Of a stretch of 64,000 bases of DNA, positions 28,449 to 36,274 are shown piece by piece. The notes beneath the pieces were generated by a model. That model searched no databases. It was not told where the DNA came from and saw nothing but the letters and a program-made list of their open reading frames with translations. The position numbers were made by a program, and so were the translations under genes. Positions within the stretch are counted from its first letter, which is position 1. Each line of letters begins with the position of its first letter. The DNA comes from Hyphomicrobium sp. (GTDB lineage: Bacteria; Pseudomonadota; Alphaproteobacteria; Rhizobiales; Hyphomicrobiaceae): positions 62,001 through 126,000 of the forward strand of contig NZ_WBUE01000004.1 in the NCBI RefSeq assembly GCF_009026145.1, written 5' to 3'.

Positions 28449-30683
28449 TCAATCGAATACCCGCTCAACCTTGTTGACCACTGCTTTCTCACGAAGGCCG
28501 GCGATGATGTGGTTCAAATGCACCAGGTCTAGAACCTCCAGCTCGATGCGCATCTCCGTGAAATCGGAGGCCCGGCGCATCATGCGGACGTTGTCGATGT
28601 TGCCGCCCGCCTCCCCTATAACTTTGGCGATCTGGGCCAAAGTTCCAGGCTCGTTGAGGGCTGTGACGCTAATTCGCGCCGGAAAGCGCTGGGGCGTGTC
28701 GGTGTCGACATCCCATGTGACGTCGATCCAGCCCTCGTGCTCGTATTCCCTGAGGCGCGGGGAGTGGATCTGGAAGATACGGATCCCCTCGCCCGGGATC
28801 ATGACGCCGACGATGCGGTCGCCGGGCACGGCGCCCCCCGGCTCGAAGGTGACGGGCAGGTCATCCTTGACGCCGCGGATGGCCAGGCCGCCCCCCTTGG
28901 GCTCGGCATCGCCGCGGAACTTAAGGCTCATCACCCGGTCGATATTGAACCATCCCTCCTGACCGCGAGCGCGGCCGAAACGGCGCGTGCGGCGATAGGT
29001 CGGCTTCTTGGGCTCCTGCTCGAGCGCCTCCGGGATCGCCGCCTTGAGCACGTTGTCGATGGCCAGCTCGTTGCGGCCGACGGCGGCGAGCGCATCCTCG
29101 AGCGACTTGTAGCCCAGCCGCGGCAGCGCCTTCTTCAGCTTGTCGTCGGTCAGCTCTTCCCCGAGCCGCTCGAAGTGGGAGGCGATGAGACGGCGCCCGA
29201 GCTCGGAGTACTGACGGCGGACAGCGTCGCGGGCGGCGCGGCGTATGGCCGAGCGGGCACGGCCGGTGACGACGAGGTTTTCCCAGGCCGCCGGCGGAGT
29301 GTGGTTCTTGGCCGTCTCGATCTCGACCTCATCGCCATTGCGCAGCTGCGTGTCGATCGGCACGTGGCGGCCGTTGACGAAGGCGCCCACCGCCCCGTTG
29401 CCGATGTCGGTATGGACCGCGTAGGCGAAATCCAGCGGGGTTGCGCCGCGCGGCAGGGCAATGAGGCGCCCCTTGGGCGTGAAGCAGAACACCTGGTCCT
29501 GGAACAGCTCCAACTTGGTGTGCTCGAGGAACTCCTCCGGATTGGAGCCTTCGAGCAGCGTCTCGACCAGCCGGCGCAACCAGACGTATGGCCCGCTGTC
29601 CTTCTCGAACTCGCCCGGCGACCTCGCCAGCGCTTGGCCGTTGAGACGGGCCGGGTCCTTGTAAACGGCATGGGCAGCGACGCCGTATTCGGCGATGTCG
29701 TGCATGACGCGGGTGCGGATCTGCAGCTCGACGCGCTGGTGGCGGGGGCCGACGATGGTGGTGTGGATCGACTGGTAGTTGTTCTGCTTCGGCGTCGATA
29801 TGTAGTCCTTGAACCGCCCGGGCACGGTACGCCAAGTCGTATGGGCGACACCGAGCACGCGGTAGCAGTCGTCGATCGTCTTGGTGATGACGCGGAAGGC
29901 GTAGATGTCCGAAAGCTGCTCGAGGCTGATCTGCTTGTTCGCCATCTTGCGCCAGATGGCGTAGGCCTTCTTCTCACGGCCCGATACCTCGGCATCGATT
30001 CCGACCTCGGTGAGCTTATTGGCAAGCGCGGCGCGAATCTCCTCGACGAGGCCTTCGTTGGATTTCCTCAGCTCGGCCAGCTTCGCGGTTACGGCAGCGT
30101 AAGCGTCGGGGTGCAGCCAACGGAAGGCGTGATCCTCGAGCTCCTCGCGCATCTTCTCCATGCCCATGCGCGCGGCGAGCGGAGCATAGATGTCGAGCGT
30201 CTCCTCGGAGATGCGCTTGCGTGTCTCCGGCTTCATGTGCTCGAGCGTGCGCATGTTGTGCACGCGGTCGGCGAGCTTGACGAGAAGCACGCGGATGTCG
30301 CTGGAGATGGCGACCAGCAGCTTGCGGAAGTTCTCCGCCTGCTCCGCCTTTTTCGACACCAGGTCGAGGCGCCGGATCTTGGTGAGGCCGTCGACCAGCC
30401 GGCCGATCTCGGGGCCGAACAGCTGGTCGATTTCCGCCCGGGTGATGGGCGTATCCTCGATGACGTCGTGCAGCAGCGCCGTGACGATCGTCGCGTCGTC
30501 GAGCTTCAGGTCGGTGAGGATGGCGGCGACTTCCAAGGGGTGCGAGAAGTACGCCTCACCGGAGGCGCGCTTCTGATTGCCATGCGCCTTCATGGCATAG
30601 ACGTAGGCGCGGTTTAGCAGCGCCTCGTCCGCCTTCGGATCGTAGTCGAGAACCCGTTCGACGAGTTCATATTGCCGCATCAT
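28449..30683 (-). CDS. rsh: Bifunctional (p)ppGpp synthetase/hydrolase (Rsh)
   Basis: A 744-residue alarmone enzyme. The N-terminal HD hydrolase domain shows HPLEVAAIL and LLHDVIEDTPITR; the synthetase domain contains GREKKAYAIWRKM and FRVITKTIDDCYRVLG; then a TGS domain (FCFTPKGRLIALPRGATPLDFAYAVHT) and a C-terminal ACT domain. Most Alphaproteobacteria carry one such bifunctional enzyme controlling the stringent response. It follows rpoZ by 73 bases, the conserved order. Confidence 0.96.
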   Translation of the reverse strand: MMRQYELVERVLDYDPKADEALLNRAYVYAMKAHGNQKRASGEAYFSHPLEVAAILTDLKLDDATIVTALLHDVIEDTPITRAEIDQLFGPEIGRLVDGLTKIRRLDLVSKKAEQAENFRKLLVAISSDIRVLLVKLADRVHNMRTLEHMKPETRKRISEETLDIYAPLAARMGMEKMREELEDHAFRWLHPDAYAAVTAKLAELRKSNEGLVEEIRAALANKLTEVGIDAEVSGREKKAYAIWRKMANKQISLEQLSDIYAFRVITKTIDDCYRVLGVAHTTWRTVPGRFKDYISTPKQNNYQSIHTTIVGPRHQRVELQIRTRVMHDIAEYGVAAHAVYKDPARLNGQALARSPGEFEKDSGPYVWLRRLVETLLEGSNPEEFLEHTKLELFQDQVFCFTPKGRLIALPRGATPLDFAYAVHTDIGNGAVGAFVNGRHVPIDTQLRNGDEVEIETAKNHTPPAAWENLVVTGRARSAIRRAARDAVRRQYSELGRRLIASHFERLGEELTDDKLKKALPRLGYKSLEDALAAVGRNELAIDNVLKAAIPEALEQEPKKPTYRRTRRFGRARGQEGWFNIDRVMSLKFRGDAEPKGGGLAIRGVKDDLPVTFEPGGAVPGDRIVGVMIPGEGIRIFQIHSPRLREYEHEGWIDVTWDVDTDTPQRFPARISVTALNEPGTLAQIAKVIGEAGGNIDNVRMMRRASDFTEMRIELEVLDLVHLNHIIAGLREKAVVNKVERVFD

Positions 30684-30756
30684 GGCCCGCCGCTCCTAGG
30701 CCGGCCGCCGCAAGCAGTTGCCGCGAACCCGCGCAATGCGGGGTCCGGCCCGCTAC

Positions 30757-31194
30757 TCATCGGCCGCGATCGCGCTCGCGGGGGCCACCGTTAGGACCGC
30801 CATTGGCCGATGGCTCGGTCGGCGTCATGCTTTCGAGGCCGCGCAGCAGCTGCTCTTCCGTCATCACGTCGACGACGCTGTCGCTCGACTGGTCGTCGCG
30901 GCCGAGCACCGGAGCGCGGCGCTCGGGCGGCAGCAACGGCGCGGCGGCAGCTTCCGGCTCGTCGACCTCGACGTTCTTTTGGATGGAGTGGATCAGCGAC
31001 TCGCGCATATCCTCGGGCGGGATGGTCTTCTCGGCGATCTCGCGCAGTGCGATGACCGGGTTCTTGTCGTCGTTGACCGCGACAGTCAGGGCGCTGCCAT
31101 CGGCGATCGAGCGCGCGCGATGGGCCGCCAGAAGAACCAGCTCGAAGCGGTTCGGAACCTTGTCCACGCAGTCTTCAACAGTCACGCGTGCCAT
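30757..31194 (-). CDS. rpoZ: RNA polymerase omega subunit
   Basis: A 145-residue omega subunit. [29 protein letters not shown] is the conserved core that chaperones beta-prime and contacts ppGpp. The C-terminal 70 residues are an acidic, low-complexity extension typical of Rhizobiales. ATG 31194 gives the standard MARVTVED start. It lies next to rsh, which makes ppGpp. Confidence 0.96.
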   Translation of the reverse strand: MARVTVEDCVDKVPNRFELVLLAAHRARSIADGSALTVAVNDDKNPVIALREIAEKTIPPEDMRESLIHSIQKNVEVDEPEAAAAPLLPPERRAPVLGRDDQSSDSVVDVMTEEQLLRGLESMTPTEPSANGGPNGGPRERDRGR

Positions 31195-31624
31195 CAGCGA
31201 CACCCCTCTGGGAACGGGCAGATTAATCGGGAAACGGCGCGCCGCGCCGGCGGAACGCGGCCTGGCAGCGCCAATGGACTTCTAGTCGCATGAAAGATCG
31301 TGCAAATCAAGCCAGGATGAAGCATTGTTGATAGGCTTTGCCACGTCATGACTTCCAGGTGGCTCCAAGCGTCGACAAGATAAGCTGCGGCAAATTTTGC
31401 TGAAGCTTGGCCGTGGGCCTTAATTGGGCAGAATTAACTTGCGGAGATACTTGGTGCTTCACATTGTCGCTTAAATTCGAGCCAATAGAATGCTTTGCAT
31501 GCCTCTGGAAGTGGTAAGAAACTTGGGTCTGCAGATTGCCGGTCGCTACGGCGCAGCGGGCCCCTTCCATTGAGAACTACTGCACCAGTGCTTAACCGGC
31601 ACTTGCGGCCCTAAGGGTGAAGGA
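31195..31624. other. Intergenic region between rpoZ and the NYN gene
   Basis: These 430 bases between divergent genes are clearly less GC-rich than their surroundings. They must hold the promoters of rpoZ (minus) and the NYN gene (plus). A 74-codon frame on the minus strand (31346-31570) lacks codon bias and a family match. I looked for tRNA, tmRNA and 6S-like features and found none; a small RNA remains possible. Confidence 0.5.
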
Positions 31625-32260
31625 ATGCATTTCTATCAGAACGAACGCATCGCTCTGTTCATCGACGGAGCCAACCTCTACGCCACCGCCAAGTCGCTCG
31701 GGTTCGATATCGACTACAAGCGCTTGCTTGCCCTGTTCCGGCAGAAGGGTCAGCTGGTGCGCGCGCTCTATTACACCGCGCTCGCCGAGGATCAGGAATA
31801 TTCCTCGATCCGTCCCCTCATCGACTGGCTCGACTACAACGGCTTCACCATGGTGACGAAGCCGACGAAGGAATTCACCGACGCCTCCGGGCGCCGCAAG
31901 GTGAAGGGCAACATGGACATCGAGCTCACCGTCGATGCCATGCGCCTCGCCGAGAACCTCGACCACGTCGTCTTGTTCTCGGGCGATGGTGATTTTCGCA
32001 GCCTGGTCGCCGCCCTGCAGCAGATGGGCAAGCGCGTTTCCGTCGTCTCCACCCTGCAGACGCAACCGCCGATGGTCGCCGACGAGTTGCGCCGGCAAGC
32101 GGATCAATTCGTCGATCTTGCCGACCTCGAGCAGCTGATCTGCCGCGATCCGGCGACCCGCCCGGCGCGCGAAGGTCGCTTCGGAGGCGGCCGCGGCGGA
32201 TATTCTTCGCGCGAGCCCGCCTCGTTCCAGGACAACGACGACCTCTCCGAGGAGGTCTGA
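31625..32260 (+). CDS. NYN-domain (LabA/DUF88) protein
   Basis: A 211-residue NYN/PIN-like nuclease-fold protein. Conserved acidic residues are in FIDGANLYATAKSLG, GNMDIELTVDAMRLA and FSGDGDFRSLVAALQ. A Gly/Arg-rich tail (EGRFGGGRGGYSSRE) could bind RNA. The gene is conserved next to rpoZ/rsh and smpB in Hyphomicrobiales. Activity is inferred only from the fold. Confidence 0.9.
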   Translation: MHFYQNERIALFIDGANLYATAKSLGFDIDYKRLLALFRQKGQLVRALYYTALAEDQEYSSIRPLIDWLDYNGFTMVTKPTKEFTDASGRRKVKGNMDIELTVDAMRLAENLDHVVLFSGDGDFRSLVAALQQMGKRVSVVSTLQTQPPMVADELRRQADQFVDLADLEQLICRDPATRPAREGRFGGGRGGYSSREPASFQDNDDLSEEV

Positions 32261-32273
32261 CGGCTCGCGGGCC

Positions 32274-32975
32274 ATGGGCGCAGCGGGGGAGACATTCGCG
32301 CCCGAGGCGCCGAAGCTGTGCGGGAAGTGCCCGCGGCTCGTCGGCTTCCGCGAGGAGAATCGGCGCAAGTCACCCGACTGGTACAACGGTGCCGTGCCAT
32401 CGTTCGGGGATGAGGCAGCGCGGCTGCTGATTGTCGGGCTGGCCCCAGGCCTCAACGGCGCCAACCGCACCGGACGCCCGTTCACCGGCGATTACGCCGG
32501 CGACCTGCTCTACGCGACCCTGCTGCAATTCGGTTTCGCGTGCGGCCGCTACGAGGCGCGGCCAGATGACGGCCTGCAGCTCGTCGATTGCATGATCTCC
32601 AATTCCGTGCGCTGCGTGCCGCCGCAGAACAAGCCCACTCCGGAGGAGATCGCGACATGCTGCGGATTCCTGCGCGCGCGCATCGCCGCTCTGCCGAACG
32701 TTTCCGTCATCGTCGCCTTGGGACGCATCGCGCATGACAGCACGCTGACGACGCTCGGCTGCCGCAAGTCGCAGTTTCCCTTCGCGCATGGGGCGCATCA
32801 CGAGGTGCGGGGCGGGCTGCACCTCTTCGACAGCTTCCACTGCTCTCGCTACAATACCAACACGCGCCGCCTGACGCCGGAGATGTTCCACGCCGTGTTC
32901 GCCGCGGTTCGTGAGCTGTTGCCCGCTACCCCCGCCAAGCCGTCGCGGCCGCCCATAGGGCGTACCGGCCCCTGA
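32274..32975 (+). CDS. Uracil-DNA glycosylase, type 5 (UdgB-like)
   Basis: A 233-residue iron-sulfur uracil-DNA glycosylase. Cluster cysteines are visible in CGKCPRLVGFREE and SVRCVPPQNKP with a further CC pair. Motif A is GLAPGLNGANRTGRPFTGD and motif B is FHCSRYNTNTRRLTPEM, matching the UdgB family. It repairs deaminated bases, including in GC-rich DNA. It starts 13 bases after the NYN gene. Confidence 0.88.
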   Translation: MGAAGETFAPEAPKLCGKCPRLVGFREENRRKSPDWYNGAVPSFGDEAARLLIVGLAPGLNGANRTGRPFTGDYAGDLLYATLLQFGFACGRYEARPDDGLQLVDCMISNSVRCVPPQNKPTPEEIATCCGFLRARIAALPNVSVIVALGRIAHDSTLTTLGCRKSQFPFAHGAHHEVRGGLHLFDSFHCSRYNTNTRRLTPEMFHAVFAAVRELLPATPAKPSRPPIGRTGP

Positions 32976-33066
32976 GCGCCGGAGCGGACTTCCGCGGCGC
33001 TGATTGCGATGCTATCTGAGCGATGCGCAGGTTGCTGGTCGCCGCAAGCTTAGGAGAGCTGCCGCT

Positions 33067-33474
33067 ATGGGTCTGGACATCGCTCCCGAAAAGGTGGCGC
33101 ACGTGATCATCAAAGCGCGCGAGTACGACGTCAAAGTCGGTGCCTGGGACGACACGCGCGAGGATGGCGACGCCGAAGAGGACCCTAGTGCCATCCTCGA
33201 GGACTTCACCAACGATCCGACGCGTGCCGAGCTTGCCGGCTTCATCGACCGCATGAACTACGACGAGCAGGCGAACCTCGTGGCGCTGATGTGGGTGGGT
33301 CGCGGCACCTACGAGAAGGACGAGTTCGACGAGGCGGTGGATACGGCTCGCGCCGAGCGCGTCAACGCCACGTCCAACTACCTGCTCGGCATTCCGCTGC
33401 TCGCCGACTACCTCGAGGAAGGTCTCGAGAAGATGGGCTACTCGGTCGACGACGTGGAGAGCGACGTCCTTTAG
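33067..33474 (+). CDS. DUF3775 family protein
   Basis: A 135-residue acidic protein beginning MGLDIAPEKVAHVIIKAREYDVK and containing LAGFIDRMNYDEQANLVALMWVGRG, the core of DUF3775, an alphaproteobacterial family of unknown function. ATG 33067 is preferred because family sequence starts there. Its stop overlaps the stop of the convergent peroxiredoxin-like gene (TTAG). Confidence 0.87.
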   Translation: MGLDIAPEKVAHVIIKAREYDVKVGAWDDTREDGDAEEDPSAILEDFTNDPTRAELAGFIDRMNYDEQANLVALMWVGRGTYEKDEFDEAVDTARAERVNATSNYLLGIPLLADYLEEGLEKMGYSVDDVESDVL

Positions 33475-34034
33475 GACTTGGCGATGGCGCGGCGCTTCTC
33501 GTCCAGCCAATCGAGCACTTCGCGGGCGTGCGTCGCCGGCCGCTCAACCGGATAGAACGTGTGGGTAATGCGGCCGTCGCGCACGAGCAGCGTCAGGCGC
33601 TCGAGGTAGGTAACACCGCCGGCCTCGAAGGTCGGCAGGTCGAGTGCGGCTTTGAACTTCAGATGCTCATCACTCAGCAGCGGAAACGGAACCGCAAGGC
33701 GGTCAATCAGCTCCCGGTGATGTTCGCCGGGCTGCCCGCTGAGACCGAAGACCTCGATGCGCTGAGCGCGAAACTTCAGATAGTGGTCGCGGAACCCCTC
33801 CGTCTCCGGCGTCGAGCCGTGCGCCCCGGGGATGGCATCCCAGCCTGGAGGATCGGTGAACCCCGGCCGCCCGGTCCAGGGGTAGATGTACACGACCGAG
33901 GCGCCCTTGCGGGTGCTTAGATTTACTGTGCCGCCGCGGCTCGAGGGCAACGCGACGTCGGGCAATGCCAGTCCCGGCACGAGATGGCGCGCGGCGGCGT
34001 CGCGCTGTGCAGTTTGCGTGCCGTCCGTGGTCAT
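33471..34034 (-). CDS. Peroxiredoxin-fold protein lacking all cysteines
   Basis: A 187-residue AhpC/TSA-like protein. YIYPWTGRPGF and the C-terminal half align with the gene just upstream, but the peroxidatic and resolving cysteines are replaced: GSTPETEGFRDH (Ser74 and Glu79) stands where the partner has GCTPQSCAFRDH. There is no cysteine anywhere in the protein, so it cannot act as a thiol peroxidase. It overlaps its partner by ATGA, implying balanced expression, and may be a regulatory or structural subunit. Confidence 0.85.
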   Translation of the reverse strand: MTTDGTQTAQRDAAARHLVPGLALPDVALPSSRGGTVNLSTRKGASVVYIYPWTGRPGFTDPPGWDAIPGAHGSTPETEGFRDHYLKFRAQRIEVFGLSGQPGEHHRELIDRLAVPFPLLSDEHLKFKAALDLPTFEAGGVTYLERLTLLVRDGRITHTFYPVERPATHAREVLDWLDEKRRAIAKS

Positions 34035-34612
34035 CCCTGCCGCGCTCTCAACCACTCCAACACGTCGGCGGCGTTCCCGTCGGGCGGAAATACCGGATAG
34101 AACGCATGCGCGATGACGCCATCTTCGATAATCAGCGCCATGCGCTTCAGGAGCGTTGCGCCCCCGACGAGCATGACAGGAAGGCGCAATGCGGTCGTGA
34201 GGCGGAGCGCCGCATCCGACAGCAATGGAAACGGCAGGTGCAGCCGTCGCGCCGCCTCCTGCTGGTAGTCGGTGTCCTGGGTCGACAACCCGTACACGTG
34301 GTCGGCGCCGGCGGCCACGAGGTCCGCAAAATGATCGCGAAAGGCGCAGCTTTGCGGCGTGCAGCCGCGCGCGCCAGGTGTCTCGTCCCAGCCATCCGGA
34401 AGCGGTACGCCCGGACGCCCGGTCATCGGGTAGATGTACGCGACCGTGCGCCCACGCAGGCTGGCGAGTGTCACGCTCATGCCGTCCGTGGCCCGCAGGG
34501 CGATGGCCGGAACTGGGGTACCGGGCAGGTGGCGTGTGCCCCCGTCGTCCACCGGACGTGGCAGGCGCGACCAGTCGGTGATCAGGAAGTCGCTCATGGC
34601 GACGGTCGACAT
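34031..34612 (-). CDS. Peroxiredoxin, PrxQ/BCP-like spacing
   Basis: A 193-residue thiol peroxidase. Cys84 and Cys89 in GCTPQSCAFRDHF have the four-residue spacing of peroxidatic and resolving cysteines in PrxQ/BCP. YIYPMTGRPGVPLPDGWDE precedes them. The ATG at 34612 overlaps the smpB stop (GTGATG) with GAGAAGGGG in front; ATG 34597 is an alternative. It heads the coupled pair with the cysteine-free copy. Confidence 0.87.
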   Translation of the reverse strand: MSTVAMSDFLITDWSRLPRPVDDGGTRHLPGTPVPAIALRATDGMSVTLASLRGRTVAYIYPMTGRPGVPLPDGWDETPGARGCTPQSCAFRDHFADLVAAGADHVYGLSTQDTDYQQEAARRLHLPFPLLSDAALRLTTALRLPVMLVGGATLLKRMALIIEDGVIAHAFYPVFPPDGNAADVLEWLRARQG

Positions 34613-35088
34613 CACCCCTTCTCCCGCATGATGCGTGCCTTTTCACGGTTCCAGTCGCGCTTCTTCTCGCTTTCGCGCTTGTCGTGCAGCTTCTTGCCTT
34701 GTGCCAACGCGATCTTCAACTTGGCGATGCCGCGCTCGTTGAAATAGAGCTCGAGCGGAACCATGGTCATGCCCTGGCGCTCTACGGCGATGGCGAGCTT
34801 GTGGATCTCCTTGGCGTGCAGCAGCAGGCGCCGCTTGCGCCGCGGCTCGTGCTGGAAGAAGCGACCGGCCCCTTGATATTCGGGGATATAGGAGTTGATC
34901 AGCCACAGACCACCGTCCTCGACCGAGGCATAGCTCTCGGCGATATTGGCTTGGCCCTTGCGCAGCGACTTCACCTCCGTGCCCGTCAGCTGCAGGCCAG
35001 CTTCCAGCATATCGGTGAGGAAATACTCGTGACGAGCCTGCCGGTTCTCGGCGACGATGCGGCGGCCGTCGTCTTTTTTGGCCGCCAT
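34612..35088 (-). CDS. smpB: SsrA-binding protein SmpB
   Basis: A 158-residue partner of tmRNA in trans-translation. [42 protein letters not shown] and the basic C-terminal tail [23 protein letters not shown] are diagnostic. dapA lies 38 bases upstream, the usual order. No tmRNA gene is visible in the window. Confidence 0.96.
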   Translation of the reverse strand: MAAKKDDGRRIVAENRQARHEYFLTDMLEAGLQLTGTEVKSLRKGQANIAESYASVEDGGLWLINSYIPEYQGAGRFFQHEPRRKRRLLLHAKEIHKLAIAVERQGMTMVPLELYFNERGIAKLKIALAQGKKLHDKRESEKKRDWNREKARIMREKG

Positions 35089-35126
35089 GGCCTGTCAGCC
35101 TCCAACGCTAATTGTGCCGCGCCGCG

Positions 35127-36017
35127 CTATTCGGCAGCGCGCGCCTGGACGAGGCCGACGCGCACCAGTGCGGCATCGACGATGCGCTGCGAGGCCTGCG
35201 AGATCGGCACCAGCGGCAGCCGCGTCTCAGCCTCGCACAGGCCCAGCCGCGAGGCGGCGTACTTCACCGGCCCGGGGTTGGACTCGCAGAACATCGCGTC
35301 ATGCAGCGGCATGAGGCGATCCTGAAGCGCGAGTGCCGTCTTGAAATCACCGGCGAGGCACGCGTTCTGGAACTCGGCGCACAAACGCGGGGCGATGTTC
35401 GACACGACCGAGATGCAGCCATGGCCGCCGTGCGCCATGAAGCCGAGCGCCGTGGCATCCTCGCCGGACAGCATATTGAAGTCGGGTCCCAGCGCCAGGC
35501 GCTGCTGGGAAGCGCGCGCCAGATTGGCCGTCGCGTCCTTGACGCCGACGACATTCTTCAGGGCGAAGCAGCGCACCATCGTGTCGACGGCCATGTCGAT
35601 CACCGAGCGACCGGGAATGTTGTAGATGATGATCGGGATGTCGGCTGCGTCGTTGACTGCCTTGAAGTGCTGGTAGAGCCCCTCCTGCGTCGGCTTGTTG
35701 TAATACGGCGTGACCACCAGCACCGCGTCGGCGCCCACCTTGGCGGCGTGGCGCGTAAAATCGATGGCCTCGCTGGTTGCGTTGGAACCAGCACCGGCGA
35801 TGACCGGCACGCGCTTCTTGGCAGTCTCGACCGTCAACTCGACGACGCGCTTGTGCTCCTCGTGGGAGAGGGTGGGGCTCTCACCCGTCGTTCCTACCGG
35901 CACCAGACCGTGCGTGCCCTCGCAGATCTGCCATTCGATGATCCGCCGAAAGGCCTCCTCGTCGAGGCTCCCGTTCCTGAACGGGGTGATCAGCGCGGTG
36001 AATGATCCTTTGAACAT
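35127..36017 (-). CDS. dapA: 4-hydroxy-tetrahydrodipicolinate synthase
   Basis: A 296-residue class I aldolase of the lysine/diaminopimelate pathway, condensing pyruvate with aspartate semialdehyde. [19 protein letters not shown] and the [18 protein letters not shown] motif carry pyruvate-binding residues and the catalytic Tyr. The Schiff-base Lys is in [11 protein letters not shown]. Start ATG 36017 gives the standard [13 protein letters not shown] opening. It is divergent from a lytic transglycosylase. Confidence 0.96.
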   Translation of the reverse strand: MFKGSFTALITPFRNGSLDEEAFRRIIEWQICEGTHGLVPVGTTGESPTLSHEEHKRVVELTVETAKKRVPVIAGAGSNATSEAIDFTRHAAKVGADAVLVVTPYYNKPTQEGLYQHFKAVNDAADIPIIIYNIPGRSVIDMAVDTMVRCFALKNVVGVKDATANLARASQQRLALGPDFNMLSGEDATALGFMAHGGHGCISVVSNIAPRLCAEFQNACLAGDFKTALALQDRLMPLHDAMFCESNPGPVKYAASRLGLCEAETRLPLVPISQASQRIVDAALVRVGLVQARAAE

Positions 36018-36274
36018 GTGGCGTTACCCTTGAGCCTGTAGCTCTGTCTTAATCGTGTCGCGCGTCCGGTGTGAGCGGGAAAGTGCCTCAACGCCTTGCT
36101 CTCGCCGCATCCGGCGGCATGCTTCGGCGCCTTGTCCCTTGCCGGGCTACTTGGTATTTTTTGCGGCGCGTTGGTGATGGTGGAGTCGCGGCGCCCTGTC
36201 GAGCGGGACATTAGGACCTTGCTTTAAGCCCCGCAACCCGGCCGGGTCTGTGGTGCCTGTGGAAGGACGAACAA

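Noticed and set aside
28737-30617. Long plus-strand frame antisense to rsh
   Set aside because: Same cause; the minus-strand rsh has all expected domains.
31346-31570. 74-codon minus-strand frame in the rpoZ/NYN spacer
   Set aside because: No codon bias, no convincing ribosome-binding site and no family resemblance.
31195-31624. tmRNA or 6S RNA in the spacer near smpB/rpoZ
   Set aside because: No tag-like reading frame, no T-loop/CCA end and no clear 6S-type hairpin could be found by eye.
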